The notes beneath the pieces were generated by a model that saw only the letters and a list, made by a program, of their open reading frames with translations, was not told the DNA's origin and made no database searches. Positions 1 through 9,900 of a stretch of DNA of 64,000 nt are shown in pieces (positions within the stretch are counted from its first letter, which is position 1; every line of letters starts with the position of its first letter). This DNA is from an uncultured Mollicutes bacterium (GTDB lineage: Bacteria; Bacillota_I; Bacilli_A; RFN20; CAG-826): contig UQFY01000007.1 of NCBI GenBank assembly GCA_900540385.1, forward strand, positions 1 to 64,000. Reading direction: 5' to 3'. The translations under genes and the position numbers were made by a program.

Positions 1-71
1 AAAACTTCCGTACACTGAGGCACGGAAATCGATTAAAATTGATGCGTAATGACTAAGGAATGTAGTTTTTG

Positions 72-100
72 TTGAGAAGAAATAGAGAAATCATTATAAT
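72..100 (+). promoter_or_regulatory. sigma-A-type promoter of rpmH operon
   Basis: TTGAGA at 72-77 and TATAAT at 95-100 are separated by exactly 17 bases. This is a near-consensus vegetative promoter, 36 bases ahead of the rpmH start. It would drive rpmH and probably rnpA-yidC-khpB by read-through. Confidence 0.85.
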
Positions 101-136
101 CACTACGCACGCAAGTGAACCTCGGAGGAAAATATC

Positions 137-274
137 ATGGAAGTAAAGACATACCAACCATCTAAAATCAAGCATGCTCACAAAGCAGGATTCCGCGCCA
201 GAATGGCTACGCCAAATGGCCGTAACGTCCTTGCTCGTCGTAGAGCCAAAGGCAGAGCTAAAATTGCTGACTAA
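137..274 (+). CDS. rpmH: 50S ribosomal protein L34
   Basis: The 45-residue product begins MEVKTYQPSKIKHAHKAGFR and continues through ARMATPNGRNVLARRRAKGR, the unmistakable, very basic L34 sequence. L34 is a structural protein of the large ribosomal subunit. The start is fixed by a good ribosome binding site (GGAGG at 124-128). It lies just upstream of rnpA, the arrangement found beside the replication origin in most bacteria, so dnaA is expected to the left of the window. Confidence 0.97.
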   Translation: MEVKTYQPSKIKHAHKAGFRARMATPNGRNVLARRRAKGRAKIAD

Positions 275-295
275 TCCCTGCAAAAGGGATTTTTT
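273..295 (+). terminator. weak terminator or attenuator between rpmH and rnpA
   Basis: A short stem (AATCCC at 273-278 with GGGATT at 286-291, 7-base loop) runs straight into a T run at 290-295. It overlaps the rpmH stop codon. It probably trims rpmH-rnpA transcription, giving more L34 than RNase P protein. Confidence 0.6.
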
Positions 296-313
296 GTGTT
301 TATAGGGTGACTG

Positions 314-646
314 ATGAAAAGAATCAATCGTGTTCTAAAACGTCCGGAATTTTCTGAAATCATCTCCACGACGCCAGTCATCAAATCTAAACACTACGTC
401 ATCCATTTCCGAGAAAACGATTACGGTCACGCCCGAATTGGAATAAGTGTCTCGAAAAAGAATGGACATGCCGTGGTTAGAAATAAAATTCGCCGTCAAA
501 TCCGCGCAATAATTGCAAAGGGTTACGACTTGAACAAATCTTTGGACCTTATTATCATCGTTCGCGCTAATTACCTCACCGAAGAGTTTTCTCTGAATCA
601 ATCTGAGCTTCTTGAAAGCTTGGCTAAAATTGGAGAACAACCTTGA
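314..646 (+). CDS. rnpA: ribonuclease P protein component
   Basis: This 110-residue basic protein has the normal RnpA length. It is the protein subunit that, with the RNA subunit, removes 5' leaders from pre-tRNAs. The family motif is visible as RNKIRRQIRA near residue 57, preceded by GISVSKKNGHAV, the usual V-S-K-K-x-G-x-A-V block. An SD-like AGGGTGA lies just upstream. Its stop codon overlaps the TTG start of yidC by four bases (TTGA), so the two are translationally coupled. Gene order rpmH-rnpA-yidC is conserved across Firmicutes. Confidence 0.95.
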   Translation: MKRINRVLKRPEFSEIISTTPVIKSKHYVIHFRENDYGHARIGISVSKKNGHAVVRNKIRRQIRAIIAKGYDLNKSLDLIIIVRANYLTEEFSLNQSELLESLAKIGEQP

Positions 647-2328
647 AAAAACAAACAAAAGCAAAAATCTTTGGGGGCCTAGTCGCTATTTTTGGTGCGG
701 CCCTTCTTTCTGGCTGTGTCGGTAATTTTTGTTCTGAAGTGGATCAAGCCCATATAGCTTATCCATATGAACAAGGGGTTACCGTTTATTGCTCTAAGGA
801 AGAAATCCCTGAAGAATACAAAGTCGATAATGGTGATGCGGCTTATCCGCTTAGCTGGCAAGTGTATGAAGGAAATGACAATCTTTGGGCATACATTCCA
901 GTGAAAACCTCTGGCTTATTCACGGCCAAAAAAGCCGTTTTCCTTTCTGATTCCATTATCAGTCTAGCCCAAAAGAATTCGATTAAAACCCCTACATATG
1001 CCTATTGGAAGAAATTAGACCAAAAGGTATTAGACGGTGCCATTGCTCTTTCTGCGGAAGAAACCTTGAAAAAGGCAAATGAGAACGCTTTACCTAGCGA
1101 AAGCGAAATCTCCGCAAAAGTTCTTGAGATTCAAAAGACCGTCACTGCAGCAGATGTAAATCCTTTTAATGTTCCTGATTGTATTGGAAACGAAGAAGGA
1201 GTTACTGCAAACAATAATTCCATTCTTAGAAATTATGGTTATTGGAAATTCGATGGCCTAGATGAAAATGGCAACCATCAGCTTTTCGGTAACTGGGCTA
1301 AAGCCAATGAAGAAATCAAAAAAGAATTTGATGCTGAAGGATACGATGGAACAGCGTTAGTTCCAAATAACGATTTTGCTACGATTTATAAAAACGCTGT
1401 TTCGAATAAATTTGCTGCCGTTCGTACCTGTATCGCCACTCGTGATAGAGCGGAAGGATATGGGCACTATGGTCCATCTAATAACTGGAGTGTCTCTATT
1501 GAAAAAACCACTTGGGGACGCGCATGGAGTAAAGGCTTATTTGAAGGCTTGATTGTTTATCCTGTCGCTTGCTTAGTCGATAGCTTAACTTTCGCAATGG
1601 ATCCAGCCTTAACTGGTGCTGGACAAATTGTTGCCTTAATTATCACGACTATTGTTGTTCGTTTGATTGTTATGGCTCTTACCTTCAAAGGAACGATGGA
1701 TCAGCAAAAGATGCAAGCTCTTCAACCTCAGCTTGCCAAGATCCAAGCCAAATATCCAAATTCCAAGGAAAATCAGGCTCAAGCTCAAAGAATGCAACAA
1801 GAAACCATGGCTCTTTATAAACGTAATAAAGTAAGTATGGCTTCTACATTCATCGTCTTGATCGTTCAGTTCCCTGTATTCATTTCTGTTTGGGGAGCTC
1901 TTCAAGGAAGTGCCGTTCTTTCTAGCGGTGAAATCCTGAATTTGCGTCTCTCTGACTCTATTTCGTCCGTTTTGACTAATTTCTCGGGTGCGTGGTATGC
2001 AAACGCAAACGGTTGGTGGACGGCCGCGGTTCTCTTTGTTTTGATGTCTGTTTTGCAATTCCTTTCTGTGAAATTACCACAATGGATTACAAAGGCTCAA
2101 ACAAAAGGCCAAGCCAAATTAACGGCAAATCCTACGCAGGATGACAATACAAAGAGGATGAAATGGATGACGTACGGAATGCTCATCTTCACCATCATCA
2201 TGGGCTTTGCCCTTCCTGCTGCTATGGGTGTTTATTGGGGAATTGGTGCTCTTCTGAGCATGGTTCAAACTCTCATCACTCAGCTTATTATGAAAAAACG
2301 TTTCGCCAAGAAACAAGGAAAGAGGTAA
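643..2328 (+). CDS. yidC: membrane protein insertase YidC/Oxa1 family, lipoprotein, with large outer domain
   Basis: YidC inserts membrane proteins, alone or with SecYEG. The start is TTG within the rnpA stop, with GGAGA upstream. Residues 1-25 are a lipoprotein signal ending LLSGC, so the mature N-terminus would be lipidated. Residues from about 26 to 285 are a long hydrophilic outer segment not present in the usual 260-310 residue Firmicutes YidC. The conserved insertase domain follows (about 295-550): hydrophobic segments, the conserved membrane Arg in TIVVRLIVM, a charged cytoplasmic hairpin rich in Gln, and a basic tail MKKRFAKKQGKR. Total length 561 is close to Gram-negative YidC, which has a periplasmic P1 domain, but I cannot show that the outer domains are related. 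Confidence 0.93.
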   Translation: MKKQTKAKIFGGLVAIFGAALLSGCVGNFCSEVDQAHIAYPYEQGVTVYCSKEEIPEEYKVDNGDAAYPLSWQVYEGNDNLWAYIPVKTSGLFTAKKAVFLSDSIISLAQKNSIKTPTYAYWKKLDQKVLDGAIALSAEETLKKANENALPSESEISAKVLEIQKTVTAADVNPFNVPDCIGNEEGVTANNNSILRNYGYWKFDGLDENGNHQLFGNWAKANEEIKKEFDAEGYDGTALVPNNDFATIYKNAVSNKFAAVRTCIATRDRAEGYGHYGPSNNWSVSIEKTTWGRAWSKGLFEGLIVYPVACLVDSLTFAMDPALTGAGQIVALIITTIVVRLIVMALTFKGTMDQQKMQALQPQLAKIQAKYPNSKENQAQAQRMQQETMALYKRNKVSMASTFIVLIVQFPVFISVWGALQGSAVLSSGEILNLRLSDSISSVLTNFSGAWYANANGWWTAAVLFVLMSVLQFLSVKLPQWITKAQTKGQAKLTANPTQDDNTKRMKWMTYGMLIFTIIMGFALPAAMGVYWGIGALLSMVQTLITQLIMKKRFAKKQGKR

Positions 2329-2334
2329 TAGTAA

Positions 2335-2934
2335 ATGAAACAATACACCGCCAAAACGATTGAAGAGGCAGTTAAAGCCGCAAGCTTAGATTTAGGAATC
2401 GAAGCAGAAAAACTCACCTACAACGTTGTAGAAGAGAAGAAAGGCCTCTTTCATAAACAAGCGACAATCGAAGTTTCCACTATCGATGATGCTTCCGAAT
2501 TCGCTCAACAATATTTAAAGGATGCCATCGGTGGAATGGGAATTGAAATTACCACTACCGCTAAAATTGAAGACGAAATCATTCACATCACCATCAATTC
2601 TGAAAGAAATCCAGTTTTGATTGGTAAGGGTGGCAGAACCCTTCAAGCCCTTAACGAACTTGATCGTTTAGCCGTTTCCAACAAATTCCGTAGAAGATAT
2701 AGAATCCTTCTCGATGTTGGTGGATATAAAGAAGATAAGTACTCCCATATCGCTTATATTGCTAAAAAGAATGCCAAAGAAGTTCTTCGTAGCAAAGTTG
2801 ATGTTCAACTTTCTCCAATGACACCAGACGAAAGAAGAGTTGTCCACAACACCTTAAATGGCTGGGAACATATCAAAACCGAATCCACTGGTGAAGGTAA
2901 TGATAGAGCTGTCGTAATCAAATACGTTGAATAA
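2335..2934 (+). CDS. khpB: RNA-binding protein KhpB (Jag/EloR)
   Basis: 199 residues with the three expected parts: an N-terminal Jag_N domain (about 1-50, starting MKQYTAKTIEEAVKAA), a KH domain around 75-150 with the VLIGKGGRTLQALN loop, and a C-terminal R3H domain (MTPDERRVVHNTL then the ending VVIKYVE). KhpB pairs with KhpA to bind RNA and affects cell elongation and division in Firmicutes. It follows yidC by six bases, the usual partner in this cluster, and is followed by a terminator. Confidence 0.94.
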   Translation: MKQYTAKTIEEAVKAASLDLGIEAEKLTYNVVEEKKGLFHKQATIEVSTIDDASEFAQQYLKDAIGGMGIEITTTAKIEDEIIHITINSERNPVLIGKGGRTLQALNELDRLAVSNKFRRRYRILLDVGGYKEDKYSHIAYIAKKNAKEVLRSKVDVQLSPMTPDERRVVHNTLNGWEHIKTESTGEGNDRAVVIKYVE

Positions 2935-2949
2935 CTTCTAAAATCATAA

Positions 2950-2986
2950 AACGAGTTTAACTAACTAGTTAGGCTCGTTTTTATTT
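2950..2986 (+). terminator. intrinsic terminator after khpB
   Basis: The stem AACGAG (2950-2955) pairs with CTCGTT (2974-2979), and an inner palindrome CTAACTAGTTAG (2961-2972) extends the hairpin. A T-rich stretch follows (2977-2986). It closes the rpmH-khpB transcription unit. Confidence 0.8.
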
Positions 2987-3019
2987 ATAATAAGAAAAGG
3001 AAACGTGGAGGCTTAAAAA

Positions 3020-3475
3020 ATGAAAACTGTAGCTCTTGTTTTTACCATCTTAGGAATGATCGTTACCTTTATTACGTCCAGCTATAATTTCTGCGTATAT
3101 TTGTATGCAAACTATGTGACGATGGCGATTCTTTCGCTTGTTTTAGGTGTTTTAAGCGTTTTGTTTGGAATTTTCGCCATCTTTGATCTCAATAAAAACA
3201 GAAAACGTATCTGGGTAGGTGTTTGTAGCCTTATTTTTTGCGGATTAGTTGGTGGAATTCTTTATCTTTGCTGGCAGCCGGAAGTTGCTCCCGTTAATAA
3301 CAACAAAGATGGATACTATACCCCAACAGATTATGATGCTCCAACTACTCCAATGAATAACGATAAAGAAGACGTATCTGAAATCCTTCTGAAACTGAAT
3401 AGACTTTATGAAGAAGGCATCATTTCCAAAGAAGAATACGAAGAGAAACGTAAGAAATACGTTGATAAGTTATAA
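3020..3475 (+). CDS. small membrane protein with C-terminal SHOCT-like domain
   Basis: 151 residues. Three hydrophobic segments can be seen (about 3-25, 35-58 and 65-85), followed by a Pro/Thr/Asn-rich linker and a charged C-terminal helix pair, ILLKLNRLYEEGIISKEEYE. That tail is the typical SHOCT motif (short C-terminal domain, often on membrane proteins; role unknown, likely oligomerisation). An SD (GTGGAGG) precedes the start. It ends three bases before mnmE and is probably co-transcribed with it, but no functional link to tRNA modification is evident. Confidence 0.8.
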   Translation: MKTVALVFTILGMIVTFITSSYNFCVYLYANYVTMAILSLVLGVLSVLFGIFAIFDLNKNRKRIWVGVCSLIFCGLVGGILYLCWQPEVAPVNNNKDGYYTPTDYDAPTTPMNNDKEDVSEILLKLNRLYEEGIISKEEYEEKRKKYVDKL

Positions 3476-3478
3476 CGT

Positions 3479-4813
3479 ATGAATAATAACGTCATCATTG
3501 CTTTAGCAACCCCACCACTAAAAAGTGCTTTAGCCTTAATCCGTTTGTCTGGAGAAGGCGTTTTTGAACTAACCGATCAGATTTTTAGTAGAAATACATC
3601 TGACACGAAAGGAAGAACAATTTATTTCGGCACCCTTAAAGATGAGGGTGAAGAAATAGACCAAGTTTGTGTTTATGCCTACAAAGGCCCTCATACCATG
3701 ACGGGGGAAGACGTCGTTGAAATCACTTGTCATGGCTCTATGGTCATTGTGAATCAAATTGTTGAAGCGTATTTAAAACGTGGAGCACGTTATGCGGAAA
3801 GAGGAGAATTCACTTCCCGCGCTTTCTTTAACGGTAAGATGGATCTTGTCGAAGCGGAATCCGTTAACGATATGATTAACGCTCGAAGCAAAGAAGCCAA
3901 GAACGTATCCCTTATGTCCTTAGAAGGAAAAACATCTAAGCTTGTTGCTCCTTTAAAAAAGAAAATAGCGGACTTACTAGCTCTTATTGAAGTGAACATA
4001 GATTATCCAGAATACACGGATATCGAGGAAGCGAACAAAGAGACAATCGTGAAATCCGTTGAGGACATCCATGCGTTCTTGAAAGATTTAATCCATTCTG
4101 GAGAGGAAGGAAAAATCATCAAGGATGGCGTTAAGGTTGCTATCGTAGGCGAACCAAACGTTGGTAAGTCTTCTTTATTAAACGCCTTACTTGATGAAGA
4201 TAAGGCGATTGTTTCTCCAATCCCAGGAACAACAAGAGACATTGTTGAAGGAGAAATTAACCTCAAAGGCGTTATTTTCCATTTACTTGATACGGCTGGC
4301 ATTCATGAATCCTCTGATTACATTGAATCCAAAGGAATTGAAAAGAGTGAGAAATCCATTTCTGAAGCGGATATGGTTATTTTGGTTGTCGATGCTCAAA
4401 AGGGATTCTCTGAAGCGGATAAGAAGATTATCTCTTCTGTTCAAAAACAAAACCTTATTGTCGTTTATAACAAAATGGATCTTCTTGGAGAAAAGAGGGG
4501 GGACGTCTTATATATTTCGGCTCAAAACAAACAAATTCAACCTTTGCTGGATAAGATGTTTGAGAGCTTAGGAATTACGGATGAAGACGCTTTCTCAAAA
4601 CCATCCCTTAATAGCGCGCGTCAATTAGGTCTTTTAAAACGCATCGATGAATTACTTGCTTTAGCTAAAAAAGACGCGGAAAACGACGCACCTATTGATT
4701 TTGTTTCTTCTTCCTTGGAAGGTGCTTATAACCTTGCAAGAGAACTCCTAGGAGAAGGAGTAACGACAGATCTTACGGATGAGATTTTCTCTCGTTTCTG
4801 TGTGGGTAAATAA
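3479..4813 (+). CDS. mnmE: tRNA modification GTPase MnmE
   Basis: 444 residues, the normal family length. With MnmG, MnmE makes the (carboxymethyl)aminomethyl modification at U34 of certain tRNAs. An N-terminal folate-binding domain (about 1-118, including APPLKSALALIRLSG-type sequence) is followed by a helical region that is interrupted by a G domain: P-loop GEPNVGKS at 224-231, the switch GTTRDIVEG, the G3 motif DTAG and the G4 motif NKMD. The C-terminal sequence FCVGK carries the catalytic Cys of the family's C-x-G-K ending. It overlaps nothing and is followed after one base by tatD. Confidence 0.97.
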   Translation: MNNNVIIALATPPLKSALALIRLSGEGVFELTDQIFSRNTSDTKGRTIYFGTLKDEGEEIDQVCVYAYKGPHTMTGEDVVEITCHGSMVIVNQIVEAYLKRGARYAERGEFTSRAFFNGKMDLVEAESVNDMINARSKEAKNVSLMSLEGKTSKLVAPLKKKIADLLALIEVNIDYPEYTDIEEANKETIVKSVEDIHAFLKDLIHSGEEGKIIKDGVKVAIVGEPNVGKSSLLNALLDEDKAIVSPIPGTTRDIVEGEINLKGVIFHLLDTAGIHESSDYIESKGIEKSEKSISEADMVILVVDAQKGFSEADKKIISSVQKQNLIVVYNKMDLLGEKRGDVLYISAQNKQIQPLLDKMFESLGITDEDAFSKPSLNSARQLGLLKRIDELLALAKKDAENDAPIDFVSSSLEGAYNLARELLGEGVTTDLTDEIFSRFCVGK

Positions 4814-4814
4814 T

Positions 4815-5585
4815 ATGTTGGATTCACATTGTCATTTAAATGATCAAACTCTCTTTCCTAGCCGCAAAAAAATAATTGAACGAGCCATTTCTTTAGGCGT
4901 AGATGAATTTCTTGTTATCGGTTGGGATATCCCTTCCTCTAAATTAGCCATACAAATCGCTCATGAGTTTCCTTCTACATATGCTGCAATAGGTATTCAT
5001 CCAGAGAACCTTGAAGGCATATCCGATTCCTCTTTGAAGGAATTAGAAGAACTAAGCAAAGACCCTAAAGTCAAAGCCATAGGAGAAATAGGCTTAGATT
5101 ATCATTGGTATAAAGAGAAAAAGGAGCATGATTTCCAAAAGATTTGGTTTATCAAGCAAATAGAATTAGCCAATGCTCTTCATCTTCCTTTATCCATTCA
5201 TGCAAGAGACGCCTCAGAAGATACCTATGACATTTTAAAAGAGCATGCCCCACTATACGGAGCTGTTCTTCATTGCTATAGCGGTTCGAAAGAAATGATG
5301 GATCGTTTCCTAAAATTAGGATTGTATTTTGGATTTGACGGACCCATCACTTATAAGAACTCAATCGTCCCTAAGGAATGCGTTATCCACTGCCCATTAA
5401 ACAGATTGTTATCCGAGACGGATTCGCCTTATTTGTCACCCGTTCCTTTTAGAGGGAAAACAAATGAGCCAGCCCATATTAAAGAAATCGTTGAGCAAAT
5501 GGCTTTGCTAAAACAAATGGATGGAAAGGACATAGAGAAACAGATAAAAGAGAATTTTCATAACCTGTTTCACGTGGAACAATGA
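4815..5585 (+). CDS. tatD: TatD family metal-dependent DNase
   Basis: 256 residues. The start was placed at the ATG reading MLDSHCHLND, one base after the mnmE stop, because DSHCHL is the canonical TatD N-terminus; a longer in-frame start inside mnmE is not needed. Metal ligands are visible: HCH near residue 5-7, EIGLDYH (E and D), HARDA, HCYSG and ETDSPYL. TatD proteins are hydrolases with 3'-5' nuclease activity in DNA repair or degradation. The stop overlaps the rnmV start (ATGA), indicating coupled translation. In Bacillus the same order tatD-rnmV-rsmA is found. Confidence 0.95.
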   Translation: MLDSHCHLNDQTLFPSRKKIIERAISLGVDEFLVIGWDIPSSKLAIQIAHEFPSTYAAIGIHPENLEGISDSSLKELEELSKDPKVKAIGEIGLDYHWYKEKKEHDFQKIWFIKQIELANALHLPLSIHARDASEDTYDILKEHAPLYGAVLHCYSGSKEMMDRFLKLGLYFGFDGPITYKNSIVPKECVIHCPLNRLLSETDSPYLSPVPFRGKTNEPAHIKEIVEQMALLKQMDGKDIEKQIKENFHNLFHVEQ

Positions 5586-6118
5586 ATAAGATAAAATGTA
5601 GTGCTGTTCTTGTTGTAGAAGGCAAGATGGATAAAGATTTAATCGAATCTTTCATGGATGTGGATATCGTAACAACGAATGGTTCTGAAGTTTCACGTGG
5701 AACTATTGATTATATCCAGGAAATATCTAAAAAAAGACGGATTATCATTCTTACCGATCCTGACGCTCCAGGAAAAAGAATCCGTGACATCATCAATCAA
5801 AACGTGCCTGGATGTTTAAACGCTTTTGTGCCTAAGAACAAAGCTATTAAAGGACATAAGGTTGGCGTTGCTGAATCCTCTAAAGACGTTATTTTAGAAG
5901 CATTAGAAAACCTAATCCCTTCTTCTCCCTCCCCTTCTAGTGATTTAGATATGGCAGACCTGTATGAGTTTGGCTTGGTTGGTGAAAGTAATTCCAGCGA
6001 AAAAAGAAAAGCCTTAGAAGAAAAAATGCATCTAGGACATACAAACGCAAAGACATTATTGGCAAGGTTAAAAGCGTTAGGTGTCAACAAGAAAGAATTG
6101 AAGGAGTATCTCGCATGA
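5582..6118 (+). CDS. rnmV: ribonuclease M5
   Basis: 178 residues, normal for the family. RNase M5 matures the 5S rRNA precursor. The TOPRIM domain fills the N-terminal half: the catalytic Glu in VVEGKMDKDLI, then ILTDPDAPGKRIR carrying the D-x-D motif. The C-terminal part (from about 120) is the helical substrate-binding region. It overlaps tatD and rsmA by four bases each, so the three form a tightly coupled operon. Confidence 0.95.
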   Translation: MNKIKCSAVLVVEGKMDKDLIESFMDVDIVTTNGSEVSRGTIDYIQEISKKRRIIILTDPDAPGKRIRDIINQNVPGCLNAFVPKNKAIKGHKVGVAESSKDVILEALENLIPSSPSPSSDLDMADLYEFGLVGESNSSEKRKALEEKMHLGHTNAKTLLARLKALGVNKKELKEYLA

Positions 6119-6921
6119 TAAACCAAGAAGAGTATTTTGAGAACGTGGCCTCATATAAGCTTTTAGCAAAACATGAAGTTGGACAAAATTTCTTAATCGA
6201 TCAAGATGTAGCAAAGAAAATTGTCTCCTTCCTTGAAATAAAAGAGGGCGACCATGTATTAGAAATCGGATCTGGAGCGGGTTCCTTATCCTTCTTTTTA
6301 GCTCAATATGACGAACCTATTGATTTGATTGATATCGATGAAGCTTTAGTCACGAAACTCCAGCATGATTTTGAAGAAAAGAGCAACATCTACCCTCAAA
6401 TGGGGAATGCGATGCGTTTTCCAATGGGTGGCTATAACAAAATTGTTGGTAATCTTCCGTATTACATTACTTCTGGTATTTTAGAAAGAATCTTGTTAAA
6501 TGCAAAAGAGGCGACCCGTGGTGTATTTATGGTTCAAAAAGAAGCATTTCTTCGTTTGAATGCCAAAATGGGAAATAAGGATTACGGTCCTCTCCCGTTA
6601 CTTATTCAATATAGAGCGAAAATGACAAGATTATTAAACGTCCCTCGTTCTTCTTTCTCCCCTGCCCCTCATATCGATTCATTGGTTTTTTCATTGGATT
6701 TTAATAATAACGACATTGAGGCTGCATCCACCCTCTATTCTTTGCTTAATGGTGTCTTTTTACATCGTAGAAAAACCATTTTAAATAATCTTAGCGGATA
6801 TTTAAAAGATGCGGATGAAGCAAAAGAGCTCCTTAACAAATCTTCTATTCCTTTCACGAAAAGACCAGAAGAAATCTCTTTAGAAGAATATCTTCGCCTT
6901 TTGAAACTCTTGAAAGATTAA
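6115..6921 (+). CDS. rsmA: 16S rRNA dimethyladenosine transferase
   Basis: 268 residues. RsmA (KsgA) dimethylates two adjacent adenosines near the 3' end of 16S rRNA. Visible motifs: GQNFLIDQ at the N-terminus, the SAM-binding EIGSGAGSLS, and the N6-adenine methyltransferase motif NLPYYI. The P-SSF-P block appears as VPRSSFSPAPHID. It ends convergently with the large surface-protein gene, the two stop codons sharing the palindrome TTAA. Confidence 0.96.
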   Translation: MINQEEYFENVASYKLLAKHEVGQNFLIDQDVAKKIVSFLEIKEGDHVLEIGSGAGSLSFFLAQYDEPIDLIDIDEALVTKLQHDFEEKSNIYPQMGNAMRFPMGGYNKIVGNLPYYITSGILERILLNAKEATRGVFMVQKEAFLRLNAKMGNKDYGPLPLLIQYRAKMTRLLNVPRSSFSPAPHIDSLVFSLDFNNNDIEAASTLYSLLNGVFLHRRKTILNNLSGYLKDADEAKELLNKSSIPFTKRPEEISLEEYLRLLKLLKD

Positions 6922-9900
6922 CCTTTCTTCTTTTTCTTTATCAAATGCTTTATCAATTTGATGATTGCTACAACGATTACGGTCAACAAGACGGTTAAAG
7001 CGTAGCCTGCTGTATCGATTCCGACATCTTTCCAGGCTCCAAAGCGCCCAGGCGTATATACTTGGATTAATTCGCTAAATCCAGCTAAAGCGAAGCCTAT
7101 TACCATACTTACGGCTAAAGCGATGAATTTATGGATATCTTTTTCGAAAGTGAGCCAAATAAAGATGGAGGCAAATGCTGCTGTCAGAGCAAACAAGCCG
7201 AAATGTCCAAGACTCTTTCTTACTAATAATTGAAGTTCGTTATAGGTAAATCTGGCGTTTCTAGTTACTTCAATATGTAAATAACGACTATACGTGTTGC
7301 CTGAATTTGGATCACCGTAGATAACTTCAATAATATCCTTACCGATTGTTCTTGTGCGAATTCTTCCTGCCTTATCAATAGAAACGGCATTCTTCACGCC
7401 TTCTTTGTTATGGTGTTTAAAACTCAAGACGGATGATGTCGAAGTCACTTCGGTTTTGATGCTGATCTGATACGCTACCCCATAATCTAACTTGATGTTG
7501 TCATACTCATTTCCGTTTTCCTTAACGGTTTCGTAAGACAACGGTTTCATCTTTTCGAAATCAAAAGAGAATGGGCTGGAGGTGTTTGTGATTGTAATTT
7601 CAACGCTCTTTGTTTTAGAAACATCGTCTGCGCTTGTGATGGTAATCGTTGCCTTACCAGTATCGTTTGCTATAGCAACTCCACTATCTGGGTTTATTGA
7701 AAGGATATTTTCGTTACTTGAAGCGTAAGAAACCTGTTTATTGGTTGCATCAGAGTTCACTTTACCAATGACTCGGAAGGTAGAACCAACAGGTATCTTT
7801 TTCCAATCCAAACTGACTTTATTGAATTCATTAGGAAGGCTAATTAAAGAGAATTCAATGGACATGGCGTTTAATTTCACAGGTATATAGGAAACAACAA
7901 TCTTATAATTCATCGTTTCTAATACCGATCCGTTAAAACCGACGATTATTTTTAATGAAATGTATTCGTTCTCCGTATCTTGTTTTAAACCTTGAATGGA
8001 ATGGGTGTCGTTAAGAATGATGAGGTTATTCCTCTTGCCGGAGAATTCCCAACTAAAAGAGGTTGGAATGTTTTCGGTTATGACTTTCGTTCCATCTTTA
8101 AAAGAAGCGCTAAAGGAAGATCTCACATCGAAAGTGTAAACTTGGTCTTTATCAATACGGATCGTATTATCTAAAGAAGAATGAAATTCAAGCTCGTTGA
8201 TATAAAGCTTGTTTTCATTAGGTTTATTTGTTCCAACGATGGAATACGTTTTCTCCACCCCTCCTGTTTCGGAAGATAGGGTTAAAGTCGTTTTACCAAC
8301 CTTTTTGAAGGTTAAACCAATATGAGAACCAGTAGGGTCATCGATAAATTCCGCGATAGATGTGTCTGCGATTTTCATCTGTAACTCTGACTTTTCTAAG
8401 GAAGATTTAACGGCAGATACTTTCGAGGTCGCAGCAATCTTGCTTGTGAGAAGATTGTTATTGTACTTTTCTCCAACATAAAAGATGTTGTCTTTATCTT
8501 CATATAGCTTATTGAAAGAAATGTCGGTTATCTTCCAAGACGTGTCGAGCAAGATGTCATATTTAAAGGAAAAGGATATGTATTCGTCTAAATTTGTTTT
8601 GTTTGGATAATACGTTACAACCCCTTCTTCTGGCAAAGAAGAAATAGGAATTAACTTTAACGAAGAATAAGAAACGGACTTACTTAAAGAAGAGGTTTGG
8701 TTGAAATAAGTTGTTACAGGATATTCAGACCCGTCTTTCTTAGTAATCTTCCATAAGAAGTTCGTCGTGTTGTAATGAATTTGTTTAAAAGAAGAAATGA
8801 AAGGAACATTGAATGTAGTCGTGTCTTTGATTGCGGTTTTTGTTTCCGCTCTCGTTTCAAAATTGGTGAAATAACTAGTTATCTCTTTTTTTAGAGTTGC
8901 TTGATTGATGTCTTTTAAGGAAATGGTTTTTAATCTTTCGATAGAGACGGATACGTTTTCTTTGCTAGAAACATCGTTATAGGAAACTCCAACTTCTAAC
9001 GGATAAGAATCGATGTTGTTCTTTTCAGCAACGTTGTTTTTCAAAGTTAAACGGAAAGAGAAAGAGCCCCTTACTCCTACTTTGTTTGAAATTGTGACGT
9101 AGGAATCGTTATTTTTGATATTGATTTGAAGGTTGTTCACATCAAATTTAGCGGCGGCATTCTTATAGGTTCCTTTCAGGGTGATCGAAGGCTGCTTGGA
9201 ATTTAAGAAATAGTTTCCTTGTTGAAGAGAGATATCCGTTAATTCGTATACGGTTTCCTCGGGTTTATTAACACTCACATGGAAAGATGTTTTTATGTTT
9301 GTTTGATCTTCGGAAACAATGTCGATATCCGTTTCTCCAGCAGAAAGAGCCTTCACGTATCCGCTCTTTTCTTGGATGGAGGCGATTTCTGGGTTCCTTG
9401 AGGAGAAGATAAGGTTTTGGTTGGTCGCATTATTTGGGAGAACGGTCGCATTGATTTGCCAGGCTTCCCCAATATTTAATGTAGCCCTCTCCTCTTTTAA
9501 GTGAATGCTAGAAACTGGAATGTTTTTAACAATGAAAGAAAATGTTTTCTTTAAAGCGGGGTTATGATCGCTTTTAACTTCCACATCTGCAGAACCTTGT
9601 TTCAAGAAAACGATTTGGTTTTCACTTTCTGATACATTCAAAATGCTGGAATCGGATACAGACCAATTTAACGTTTTATAAGAGGTATTTTCTGGAATAA
9701 AACCAAGCGAATATTGCAATACGTCTCCAACGAAATAAGTGTTATCTTCTGCCGGAGAGACAAAAGAGACGCTAAAATCTTGTATTTCCTTTATTGTTTC
9801 CTTATCGTGATTTTTATCGATAAGATCTTGTACTTGGTCGGTAACGCCTCCTGATTGGGCTCCACTATTTTCTCCGTCAATACCACTTTCAATTAGTATT

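Noticed and set aside
6..27. Hairpin TTCCGT/ACGGAA at the left edge with an A run at 1-4
   Set aside because: It could be a reverse-strand terminator, but the gene it would end is not visible and the edge cuts the context.
53..283. Reverse-strand frame of 76 codons at the window start
   Set aside because: It is antisense to rpmH and its promoter; the L34 gene explains the region.
4779..4814. Start of tatD inside mnmE
   Set aside because: It would add 12 residues before the canonical MLDSHCHL start; the ATG one base after the mnmE stop is the natural one.
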